This document shows, one piece after another, positions 1 through 8,330 of a DNA stretch of 10,717 nucleotides (its first letter is position 1; each line of letters starts with the position of its first letter). The notes under the pieces were generated by a model. It saw nothing but the letters and a program-made list of their open reading frames with translations, was not told the origin of the DNA and made no database searches. The position numbers and the translations under genes were made by a program. Origin of the DNA: Paraglomus occultum (Eukaryota; Glomeromycota; Glomeromycetes; Paraglomerales; Paraglomeraceae). The stretch spans positions 1 to 10,717 of the forward strand of contig CAJVPJ010001296.1 of the NCBI GenBank assembly GCA_910592205.1, written 5' to 3'.

Positions 1-36
1 GAAAAAATAGCTTTTTCATATGTTTTACTAATTGAT

Positions 37-75
37 CGGCAAAAATTACGTAGACTTTTGTCCAGTGAGTGTATA
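37..75. repeat. Possible Tc1/mariner-type transposon terminus
   Basis: The stretch contains GTAGACTTTTGTCCAGTGAG followed by a TATA-containing boundary at 72-75. Tc1-like elements commonly end in ...ACTTTTGTCCA...CAGTG... next to a duplicated TA, so this could be the right-hand inverted terminus of an element whose body lies left of the window. I saw no inverted partner (GGACAAAAGT) elsewhere in the window, so the element cannot be delimited. The call rests on a remembered motif and could be chance. Confidence 0.3.
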
Positions 76-613
76 ATTTCATTGTCTGTTTGAAGCGGAA
101 AACCAAAGCATATAGGACCAGCCGATTTTTATCCAACAAAAATGTGCAGTTACACATGATTACTATTACGGAGTATTGCGCAGCTGCAATGCAAGCTTCT
201 ATTTTGACTTCAAGAAGAATTGCATAAAACTTTCGCAAAGTTGAATAACGCTCATCAGCCAACCACAGACGCTTTCAACGTAGTATTCAAAATTACCAGG
301 GTAACCGTTTTCAAAAAGGGTAAAAAGCGAAACAAAGTGCAATATATTCAGAAGCTGATTTGTATAATTTGATTTTATCCTCAAGTTTTCCTATGGGAAT
401 GAAATAAGCCAAATAACTTGAAACATGAAAGAACATTATATCATACCAAATAGTTGACAGAGCTCTTTGAAAATGTGTCCAGGATTCCATGCTTGCATGT
501 TAAGTGTTTTGGTGTGAAGAAAACTGTTCTTGTATTGTATTATATTAACGCATTAATATTAAGCGCAAATTCACAATCATTTGTCATATGCAAAGTCTCC
601 AAGCGTACCATCA
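76..613. other. AT-rich stretch without a supportable gene
   Basis: Only short open stretches occur here, including a 61-codon minus-strand one at 199-384 that shows no recognisable domain and is of a length expected by chance at this base composition. No tRNA, terminator or other RNA structure was recognised. Confidence 0.5.
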
Positions 614-1105
614 TTATTTCGTGAATCGGAGTAAGAACTGCACGTTTAATATTTGGTGGTTTGCGTTCTTTATTGATTGCACCTGTACGTTTAATATTTG
701 GCTCGTTACCATCCAGATATACCAATTACGTACACAGCTAAACATGTCCAAATGTTTGATGAATGATAGATATTTGTACAACAGACGTAAAAAGATTAAC
801 ATTATGAATGTTCTATGATTTGTATCAACGGAGGATAACAATGCCGTAATGCGTTCCCCGTAGCACAAAGGGATGAAGGGGTTGTATTCACATTTCATGC
901 TTTGTTTATAAGTGCGCATTGATAACATATGGTGTGTAATTTGAATCCAAATAGACTGTATGATTTCACTGGGCACCATGCTTAGTATAACTATGAAAAC
1001 AAAGGTTCGCACACATTGCATGATCAGCCAATCGGAGGACAACTGACACAGCCCAACCCGATGCAGGTGGACAATGGCATATCCGACACAAAGGATTTCT
1101 TTCAT
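614..1105 (-). CDS. Uncharacterised 163-residue ORF, possibly membrane-associated
   Basis: I do not recognise this protein. It begins with a true ATG (1105-1103) and stays open for 163 codons, which is longer than expected by chance in this AT-rich DNA and is the only reason to list it. The product is rich in I, L, C, H and Q, with hydrophobic stretches near residues 34-50 and 99-113 that could be membrane segments. Near the C-terminus the hexapeptide QILNVQ occurs twice because of an underlying 15-bp direct repeat. Other frames over 540-818 are also open on both strands, so the true coding frame, if any, is unclear. It lies upstream of and divergent from the kinase-like gene. It may be an orphan gene, a decayed gene or a chance ORF. 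Confidence 0.2.
   Translation of the reverse strand: MKEILCVGYAIVHLHRVGLCQLSSDWLIMQCVRTFVFIVILSMVPSEIIQSIWIQITHHMLSMRTYKQSMKCEYNPFIPLCYGERITALLSSVDTNHRTFIMLIFLRLLYKYLSFIKHLDMFSCVRNWYIWMVTSQILNVQVQSIKNANHQILNVQFLLRFTK
642..701. repeat. 15-bp direct repeat, 45-bp spacing
   Basis: The sequence ACGTTTAATATTTGG occurs exactly at 642-656 and again at 687-701. The 45-bp spacing is a multiple of three, so the repeat is frame-preserving and produces a repeated peptide in several overlapping frames. It may be the remnant of a small tandem duplication. Confidence 0.7.
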
Positions 1106-1569
1106 TGCCTATTCAGTGTAACGACTTCATAATGAACAATTGGCGACGTCTTCCGTCATCTGCACAATTTTCCACCATATTTTGGCATAATGATGGTTTC
1201 CGATTTAGTTAGAGTGGAACCAATAAGAGACAGAATTATGTTGACATTGTTTTTACCGCTGAGGAGGTTTTTTTTTGTATAGAAATCGTAAATAGTGAGT
1301 GCTCGCTGAGTTCATCGTTTGCACATAAGGTTTGTGCCAATTAATCTTGCCCGACATGCTAGAAACTGGAAGCAAGGTCTGATGGATTTGAATTTTTAGC
1401 CACTGCTAAAACGCTAAAGTTTCACTTGTCACCGGCCCAGTCTAAAAACACTGTCCTTCCTAATATTGTGGAACCCGTCACCGAATCTGTATCACGCAGG
1501 CAGTTCTTTAAATTCTCGGGAGGTAGAACTGAGCTAGAATTTTAGTCTTGCCAGCTGATATCAAGAAAC
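1106..1569. promoter_or_regulatory. Upstream region of the kinase-like gene
   Basis: This 464-bp stretch precedes the ATG at 1570 and must hold the promoter and 5' UTR if the gene model is right. A T-rich tract (about 1268-1277) and no clear TATA box are visible. The bases before the start are AAAC-ATG-A, with A at -3, a favourable eukaryotic start context. No other gene or RNA feature was recognised here. Confidence 0.35.
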
Positions 1570-3878
1570 ATGACCGAAAACGTCCTTTCTGTGTGTAATA
1601 CTGCACTAAAATACGTCAAAGTTGTGCAAGATATTGCGTCCGTTCCGATATTAGGGCAAATTCTCCTAATACTCGAGACGATTTTAACAGTTGTTGATAA
1701 TGCAGAGATTAATAAACAAATATGTAAGCTCTTCAAAGACAGGATAATTATCGCACAAAATACTTTGGAAAAATTTGAAGAAGAGAAGTTGAAACACAAG
1801 CTAAATCCTGCATTAGAGAACTATAAAAAGGTAAGAGCAAATTCTATAGTCGATATACGGTTTAACGGGTCATTCTAAAGCGTTAATTCTGGTTATGGTT
1901 AGGTTCTCAAAGATATTGAGAAATTTGTTAAAAAACTTACTGATAAGAATGGTTTGCGGAAATACTGGGCAGCAATTAACGTAAGCAAACAGCTGTCTTA
2001 TTATTGAAAAACTCCTGTATGTGTCAATAAACTAAACTGTCAATTTCGAATCAATTAATCAATAGACAAATGGTGCTCAAGAACTTCTTACTCGATTTGA
2101 CCAAGCCGTTGCAGACTTTGGCTTGAATACAGCTGCCGATATATCTAAAGATGTTTCAATAATTGCGGATGATATCAAACAAATGCAAGAATGCATAACC
2201 TTGGGTATTATCACTCTTGATAGTAAGTTAGATAATACATTAGAACAGATAATGGGGCTGCAGAAGGTGATCAAAACGGGCAAAGTCGAACAGAGCGTAT
2301 TGGAATCTGTGTGGTTGGATCCAGTGGATATCGAACAAGATCCGACTAGTTTTGACAACTCTGCTAAAGTATCGGGATCAAGGAAGGTAATTTGGAAGTG
2401 CCAGCCAGCTTTTCAGAAGCGCATAGATGGGTTCGTCAATGATATAAAGCGAAAAGAAGTAGAGAAAGATGTGGCCATTTTAACGCAATTGCAAGCATGC
2501 AAGAATATCATAACGCTTTATGGTGTATTCAAGATTAACCAAACCCTATATTTGCTCATGGAAAACGCTCAATATGGTAAATGTAATACTAATCTACATA
2601 ATTGCATAGATCTATTACACAGATGATTATGGTTATCTAATTTATTATTATTCACATTCTGTGTTTGTAGGATCCCTCCATGATTATATGCAGAAAAATC
2701 ACTCAAAAATGGACTGGTCCCTGCGATATTCCATTGCGCTGGGCATTGTACAGGGTGTCTGTTTTATGCACAAAGTTGGACTTTTACATCATGATCTTCG
2801 AGCACAGAATATTCTTCTCGCAGAGCACTTCATCCCAAAGATTACCAATTTTCATTATGCTAGGTCAGTAACAGAAGTTTCGCGGCGTATACGAAACGAA
2901 GACAGGGAAAAACCACGGTGAGTAATTATCGATATTTGCCCGGATTTGTAAAATAGTTACATAATTACAGTAATTATACCAATTTTATGTCATTTTATTC
3001 TTTTCTTTATTTCTCTTGTTGCTTGATTGTTTGTAAATCAATTAATGTAGTCATATTATAACTTTATTAGTTGGGCCCCACCAGAAAAACTCTCGGTCCA
3101 AGGGTTTAGCTTCAACCAGCCCGCCGATGTCTATAATGTTGGCTATCTTCTTTGGGAGATAGCATCTGGCAAGATTCCTTTCGCAGATGACAACAACATA
3201 CGGAGCGTAATGGAAAAATTAATGAAAGGACTGCGCGACCCAATTCCTAAAGACACGCCAGAAAAATATGCAGAAGTTATTAATAAGGCCTGGGATCAGA
3301 ATCCAAGTTCACGTCCGACTATAACTGAAATTTACGTGCAGTTAGAAGCGGCGTATAGAGAATTCAAAAATAAAGCCGCTGATATTGATAAAATTTCCGG
3401 CCTAGTTAATCAAGACGGGTTGCTCAATCTCGAGGATAATACCGGACTAAGCATTGAAGACGCTCTCAAAGCTCATTCCAGTGCAAGCTATGACGTAGCA
3501 TATAAAATCTTTCAAGAAATTGACATCCCTAAAGTACACTATTATTGCGGCCTATGCAATTTGAAAGCAGCGGCCGAACACTTTCGAAAAGCCGCTGATG
3601 GTGGCAATTCTGACGGTCAGTTACGTTACGGAGCAGCTCTTATGAAAGGAGATGGTCTACAAAGAGATGTCGAACTAGGATTTGATTATCTCTGCAAAGC
3701 TGCCGAAAATGGGAATTCGGCGGCGCAATTCAACGTTGGAGAAGTTTACTGGTCAGGAAGAATTAACGAAATTGGTATTGATCGGGATGCAGGAAAACGA
3801 TATCTGATAATGGCTGCCAAGGCCGGTCATTCTCATGCGAAAAAGTTATGCAATGAGAACGATATTGATTGGGAGTAG
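1570..3878 (+). CDS. MLKL-like four-helix bundle, pseudokinase and Sel1-repeat protein (five exons)
   Basis: Exons 1570-1830, 1903-1980, 2066-2576, 2671-2917 and 3071-3878 join in frame to 634 residues. Residues 1 to about 165 are amphipathic helices resembling the MLKL N-terminal bundle, which in animals oligomerises on membranes. Residues about 215-462 are a protein-kinase fold. The C-lobe shows the catalytic-loop string HHDLRAQN (323-330), NFH (343-345) in place of DFG, RWAPPE (366-371), the alpha-F Asp385 and the late Arg447. No glycine-rich loop is visible; K224 is the best candidate for the beta-3 lysine, and Asp248 sits where the alpha-C glutamate is expected. Residues about 492-626 hold Sel1-like repeats: a contracted first unit, two full ones (539-574, 575-612) and a partial third. 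Catalysis is probably lost or weak, so a scaffold or death-effector-like role is inferred. The domain calls are strong; the cellular function is not shown. No signal peptide is seen. Confidence 0.9.
1831..1902 (+). other. Intron 1 of the MLKL-like gene (72 nt, phase 0)
   Basis: It starts GTAAGA and ends GGTTAG. Reading through meets a stop at 1876-1878, while splicing restores a frame beginning VLKDIEKF that continues the helical-bundle domain. Confidence 0.85.
1981..2065 (+). other. Intron 2 of the MLKL-like gene (85 nt, phase 0)
   Basis: It starts GTAAGC and ends AATAG after a short TCAATTAATC stretch that could serve as branch region. It separates a 26-codon exon ending in WAAIN from the helical segment beginning TNGAQELL. 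Confidence 0.85.
2577..2670 (+). other. Intron 3 of the MLKL-like gene (94 nt, phase 1)
   Basis: It starts GTAAAT and ends TTTGTAG after a pyrimidine-rich run, with a plausible branch at TCTAAT. It splits the codon of Gly284 in the kinase hinge, so that NAQYG joins SLHDYM as in a normal kinase fold. Confidence 0.9.
2918..3070 (+). other. Intron 4 of the MLKL-like gene (153 nt, phase 2)
   Basis: It starts GTGAGT and ends TTATTAG, and is the longest intron of the gene. It splits Arg366 just before the WAPPE motif at the end of the activation segment. Splicing is required because the exon 4 frame meets TGA at 2919-2921. Confidence 0.9.
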
Positions 3879-4015
3879 AGCCTGCATAATTTATTTAATT
3901 TAGTTCATATATTTATTTTGAACCGCAATGAAACTTGGCGCATGTTTTAAATAGAGTATGTTATTATTATTAGGTTATTAATATGTATTAGTATCGAGGA
4001 GGAACTTGGATCCTT
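3879..4015 (+). other. Probable 3' UTR and start of intergenic DNA
   Basis: The A/T-rich sequence after the TAG stop contains TTTATTTAATTT-like runs suited to 3' end formation, but no canonical AATAAA was seen. A small TTA repeat lies near 3960-3972. The polyadenylation site cannot be placed. Confidence 0.35.
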
Positions 4016-4080
4016 ACATTGTGATTGGTCATCATTTGTTAGAAAAATTCGATTGGCTCGTTACAAGCATACGAATAAAT
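4016..4080 (+). repeat. Left arm of a long imperfect inverted repeat
   Basis: The arm matches the reverse complement of 5156-5219. It includes a perfect 16-base core, ATTTGTTAGAAAAATT at 4034-4049, whose complement lies at 5184-5199. The surrounding about 65 bases match at roughly three quarters of positions by eye, and weaker similarity continues inward with gaps. The pair brackets about 1.2 kb of non-coding DNA, as in a foldback or MITE-like element, but two opposed copies of a dispersed repeat would look the same. Confidence 0.6.
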
Positions 4081-4446
4081 CTAGAGTAATTCTAGTCACT
4101 CCAGTCTAATTTCATGACCGGAATTAAGACTTTAAAAATGTTACATTTAACGTCACTTCGTTTGGAAATTTTGCTTACCGTATTAGCAGCTTTTGCTCAC
4201 ATGTAAGTGCGGACGAAGCAAAATGTTTATGGGTTAAGCGTCACTTTTTATTAGATGCGTTGATGCTTTTGATGCACAAGATATCACTCCATTCGTGAAT
4301 CATAACAACAATGAGGAACGTTAAGTGGTTTAACTTTTGTTATGTCATCGTATTATGATATCTGGATTATAGTAAAAGCATTGCATTATCATCAGCGAAA
4401 AGACTGTCAATTCTAACAAATGTTTTACCGCAATATAGAAACCACG

Positions 4447-4633
4447 TTGCAGATAAGTGATGATTAAATACAGATACAGTCTGCGTTTAGCTACACTAAC
4501 CGATGCAGTAAAGCAAGCCTTTCTTTTAACAGATGTTCTATAGATAAAAATTGCGTATATAAGTGATGATTAGATACGGGTACAATCTGCGTATAACTAA
4601 ACTAATTAATACAACAAAATAAGCTTTTCTTTT
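4447..4633. repeat. Imperfect tandem duplication, period about 105 bp
   Basis: Copy A (4447-4527) and copy B (4551-4633) share the order TAAGTGATGATTA, then GATAC, then a CTGCGT box, then CTAAxC, then an AAGC-rich segment ending in TTTTCTTTT-like pyrimidines. They diverge by scattered substitutions and small gaps. The duplication sits inside the region bracketed by the inverted arms. Confidence 0.6.
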
Positions 4634-5155
4634 CCGAATTTTTGTGACGCCCAATGACGACGACAAAGTATAATAAACTGAAATAAAGCTGCCGGTATTA
4701 CACCGTCGAATACTTATCCATGTATGTAATAATACATTCAACAAAATTTTTTTATTTGCAAATAGGAGGAACCATAGTCGTGTAAAAACTTTACTTTAAG
4801 CACAAAACTTGCATATGTGCGCGTAAACAATTATGGGTGAAAGAGCGAAGGAGACAGTTTATTAAAAAATTCAAAGCCTCATATGATATTTCTACTGTTA
4901 ACTTTTACTAATAATATGTCTATTGGTTAAGCGTATATATTTTGTGAGCATCGAAGAGTTAAACTGTTGCTTTAACAATAATCTGTAATGTTTAGTAATA
5001 TTGTTACTCTCATCATTAACATTATTAAGCATAGACACTTGTCATGTAGAGTTGCTTTATAACGTGTTGTCATCAATCATAATAAGAGCAGGGCGCATGT
5101 AGATGGCGTCAAGTGTAAAATTTAGTATATCATTTTTAATGTGGTCAACTGGGGA
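4634..5155. other. AT-rich non-coding DNA between repeats
   Basis: Only short, low-complexity open stretches are present. Small AT-rich inverted motifs occur around 4990-5030, where TAATATTGTTAC is followed by ATTAACATTATT. No gene was recognised. Confidence 0.5.
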
Positions 5156-5219
5156 ATTAATCCTACTTGCAACGAACCAATAAAATTTTTCTAACAAATC
5201 AAAACCAATTGTTGTATGT
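5156..5219 (-). repeat. Right arm of the long imperfect inverted repeat
   Basis: Read on the minus strand it matches 4016-4080, including the shared stretch from the 16-base core through GATTGG-type and CGTTRCAAG motifs. No clear target-site duplication was identified outside either arm. Confidence 0.6.
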
Positions 5220-5492
5220 CAAATTGAATCATAAGACAATCAAGTAACAACATTATAACGACATTTTGATATTAACGCTACTGCATATAAACACGTCATG
5301 ATACACGGAACGATGTATCTAATTAACATTATTACATTGACAATAGTGAGGATGGCAGTTCAAGTTGCAAATGACAACAAGCTTTGCGACAAGCGCGATC
5401 GAGCCGTTGAACAACTAAACTAGTCTTACAACATTTACATCTAATCTTGGCTAATTTGACCAAGCTATGAGCCGAAGTGACTTTATCATTTT
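5220..5492. other. AT-rich intergenic stretch
   Basis: No open frame of note, RNA structure or regulatory motif was recognised between the inverted arm and the tandem array. Confidence 0.5.
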
Positions 5493-5861
5493 GACAAAAT
5501 GCTTTGAGTTACAGAATACGTTAGTGATTGTCTTTCTATTTGTAGGCAAATACAATTGTGAATAAACATTGCTTGATCTGGCATATCGTTGTGAAAACGT
5601 GCTTTGAGTTACCGAATACCTTAGTTAATAGTTTATCCTGTTTAGTGAGGGAATGCAAATACAATCAGTAAACACACAAATGCGAATATGCTTGAGTTAC
5701 TAAAAACGTTAGTGGAGATGACTCTTATGTAGTGAAAGACGAGAGTATTAAAATAGCGTAGTAGACATGGTCGTCGTGAAAATATGCTTTTACTCACAGA
5801 ATACGTTAGCGATAGTCCTTCTATTGATGTAGAATGTGAGTAAACACCGATCGACATGTTG
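5493..5861. repeat. Four-copy satellite-like tandem array, unit 91-100 bp
   Basis: Four diverged units begin near 5493, 5593, 5684 and 5778. Each opens with GAAAAyrTGCTTTGAGTTAC-like sequence, then an AATACGTTAG box, then a TCTTTCTAT-like segment, then a GTAAACA-like box. Spacings are 100, 91 and 94 bp, so the array has diverged by indels. The first and fourth units look closest over the GAATACGTTAG box. The array is not coding; the minus-strand open stretch at 5642-5857 is a by-product. Confidence 0.75.
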
Positions 5862-5896
5862 AAAAAAAAAACCTAAATTCTCTCATTTGTGAAGAT

Positions 5897-5923
5897 AAGC
5901 TTAACCATTTGGGGTTTAAGCTT
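5897..5923. repeat. Short hairpin-forming inverted repeat
   Basis: AAGCTTAACC (5897-5906) pairs with GGTTTAAGCTT (5913-5923) across a 6-base loop, with one bulged A. A second small palindrome, GTAGT-GCTGT-ACTAC, follows at 5927-5941. There is no trailing T-run or adjacent gene to make it a terminator. Confidence 0.5.
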
Positions 5924-5941
5924 AAGGTAGTGCTGTACTAC

Positions 5942-7559
5942 AGTATTAGGTATGCAAACTATCAAGATCAGCAAACAAACACTGCCTTGTACTCCCATAT
6001 ATTATCAGTAATTCGGAAAACGTTGTGTCTATAAAAACTGATACCACTTCCGGAAATCACGCTTCCAGTAAAATATAAAAGTTTTTGTGTTAATAGACTT
6101 CGTTGATTTTTAAAGAGGGTTTAACTGTATTCTAGTTTCAATGTTAATAAGACAACAAGTTCAATTGCTGTCACTAGGGGACGAGTCGTATTCCCTTCGT
6201 TATGTTCAATATGACCCAGTTTTCGAAAGTTCAATAGTAGACGTGTTCATGCACCGTGTGAAATTTTATAAGAAAAAATAAAAACTTTTTTGCGTTTTCC
6301 AATATCTAACAAATCCAAAGACAATCTCGTTTTCTGAGTCCGTAAGGTAAGATATATTTGACTTTGTTGTAGCTGAATAAGATTCAGACTGTGTAGATTT
6401 GATGTGGCGTTTGAAATTGTCCTCAAGAATATGCGTATAAGAGAGTTGACTGATATCAGTTTGTCTTCTTGGTTTTCGTTCAAAATTAAGCAATTTGTAC
6501 TTTAGATACTTGGAGTTTCATTGCCGACATTCTCTCACGCACATTTATATTTATATGTTTATAGCGAACAATTGCCCGACTATTAGTTGTAACTTTTTTT
6601 ATGTTTAAACTACAATGGCATTATCACTATAAAATGTGTTCACCAATCTAAACAAGAATTCGGTATTGCTTTTAAGTCAGCATTTTTTTTCTTCGATAAA
6701 CATACAATAACCACTTAAATTTAATATTATTTTGGAAGACATATTATTCATGTACCATCCCATTGCAGAGTATTTGTACATAATTTATTCCTGAGCCTAA
6801 CTTTTCTAACTATAATCTCGTGTTAATTCCAAGTTAGTATGAACATAAACGACTGTAAAAGTAATATTTTTTCTTTGTTACTCTTTTTCTTTTGTTGAAA
6901 AAAAAAAAGGTTACTTTGAACAATAAAAAAGTAAACAATCCGTACCATATGTAGTAGTAAAGAATTTTCTATCATTAACAGCTTTTACTTCTACTTCAGA
7001 ACGATATCAATTATAAGAGTGAATAAAGCAATTAAAAATGTGACTTGATTTGAGTCAATTCTCATCATGTAAATTTGAATAGATCCATATTCAGAGATCA
7101 CTTGTATAGGATAAAGCTATGTTGCCACGGTTTATTACGCTCTACGGCATCGAGATAATATGGGAACGATAAAATGTATGTGAGAAAGCCTGTCAGTACA
7201 ACACCGGCGTTAATCAGTTCAGAATATATAATAAACGGCTTTATTATCGCAACTGCCGATAAAAGTAGTTTACCCGAGTACGATAGCAACTATAACATGT
7301 TGTGTTACAGTATTTATGAATAGTCTGTGTGGTGTATTCGTAGACATATGCACTTATCCGATAAATGCTTAACACCAATAAGCAATTCGATGACTTTATC
7401 AAAAAACAAACCCAAGCAAATGACATCTATTGGGAAGGTTCTATTCGATTGTATTAAGGATAAGGGGTATTGTAAATATTGTATGTCTACTACCAAATGC
7501 TTGTTTTACTTGCAATTAATTTTAAACATCAAGACCTATTCATAGTTGTCTATTCATTT
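5942..7559. other. Long AT-rich intergenic region, no gene seen
   Basis: GC content is low (about 27 percent in a sampled 60-base line). Several 60-78-codon open stretches occur (for example 6247-6483 and 7098-7289, both minus), but they overlap one another in different frames, show no domain and are of chance length. Homopolymer A/T runs lie near 6597 and 6898-6908. Confidence 0.55.
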
Positions 7560-7872
7560 CTATTTGCGAAATCAGTGGTATGTTGCGGAATAATGCGGGT
7601 GTGACAAACGCGGCTGCGCGGGATACGGGATCGACAATGCCATCGAAATTCACTTAACAAGCTCGTATCAGACTAAGTTTTCTACCGAGACACGCGTTCA
7701 CCAACGGACTTGTGTATGAAATTGTCTTGATGGACTGTACAAATTGAGGTAATCTGATATTCCCCTTTGTAGTAAGGCAGACGCTGTTTTTTTTCCCTTC
7801 ATGATAGTCATAATTCATTTCCTGTAGCAATCATCCATGATTAACTTCCGGTCGTCAAAGGAAACGGCTTAG
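7560..7872. other. Start of GC-richer region; no intact gene
   Basis: Base composition rises from about here. No continuous frame was found. If the transposase relic downstream is real, this stretch would be where its N-terminal part should lie, but I could not recognise helix-turn-helix sequence in it. Confidence 0.3.
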
Positions 7873-8330
7873 GATTCCAATGGACAGAGGACAGCTGTCA
7901 ACTCCGAGCTGATAGTCCGTACTCGAAGTGCGCTTTATATATGCGTACGTTCTACTCTGCTAAATTTCAGTAGCTGGTGTTTTCGGGACAAGCATGGCTA
8001 TATGGAGACGACCGGCCATCACACCCACTGTGTGGAGAGAGAGTTGATGAATTCTGGAAACCAAGTAGCTCAGTTTTGTTGAGGTATCATGTCGACATTT
8101 TATGTGTTTAAACGGAACGGGTCTGCGGACGCTGTACTGAACCGGAATCGCTACCAGGAAGGGAAAGAGATCTGGTTATGTTGAAACGAACGTACTGTAT
8201 TTACAGGAATGACTAGAACAACGAATTCTCAAGCCGCACATCGGTGAGGACGCTCACTTCTTTACAGCCTTCAAGACGTTCCGTAGTTCTCGGGCCACGT
8301 TAAAAAAAACTTCGACATGCTAAATTACTG
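7873..8330 (+). pseudogene. Decayed Tc1/mariner-like transposase fragment
   Basis: Several motifs line up in the order of a Tc1-type DDE transposase. RSTLLNFSSWCFRDKHGY (about 7950-8002) resembles the family's ...VLFSDESRFCL..DGR block with the first catalytic Asp lost. A one-frame shift later, WRRP lies at 8003-8014. A GTGL string near 8120 resembles GVGPL. LEQRILKPHIGEDAHFF (8213-8263) is in the same frame as WRRP and resembles the helix before the second Asp block. Multiple in-frame stops and at least one frameshift rule out function. The DPNPIE-type C-terminal end and the terminal repeats were not found. The match is by eye from family memory. Confidence 0.4.

Noticed and set aside
540-725. 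Minus-strand open stretch with a repeated PPNIKR/EPNIKR motif
   Set aside because: The repetition comes from the 15-bp direct repeat. It begins right after a stop with no ATG or acceptor, and overlaps the longer ORF in another frame.
1542-1799. Minus-strand 85-codon ORF over exon 1
   Set aside because: Antisense shadow of the MLKL-like exon, serine/leucine-rich with no domain.
2077-2358. Minus-strand 93-codon ORF inside the kinase-like gene
   Set aside because: Antisense shadow of exon 3; the plus-strand frame carries recognisable domains and exact splice borders.
2680-2871. Plus-strand 63-codon ORF overlapping exon 4
   Set aside because: Shifted frame of exon 4; the catalytic-loop string HHDLRAQN lies in the other frame.
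5642-5857. Minus-strand 71-codon ORF
   Set aside because: Lies entirely within the tandem array; its openness is a by-product of repeated sequence.
5493-5861. CRISPR array
   Set aside because: Units are about 95 bp and diverge along their whole length; there is no short conserved repeat alternating with unique spacers, and the genome looks eukaryotic.
5897-5941. Intrinsic terminator
   Set aside because: Hairpin lacks a T-run and a neighbouring gene, and the context is eukaryotic.
6247-6493. Two overlapping minus-strand ORFs of 75-78 codons
   Set aside because: They overlap in different frames in very AT-rich DNA, lack domains and are of chance length.
8089-8184. Separate 31-codon ORF starting MSTFYVF
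   Set aside because: Falls inside the decayed transposase segment and is better explained as one of its shifted frames.
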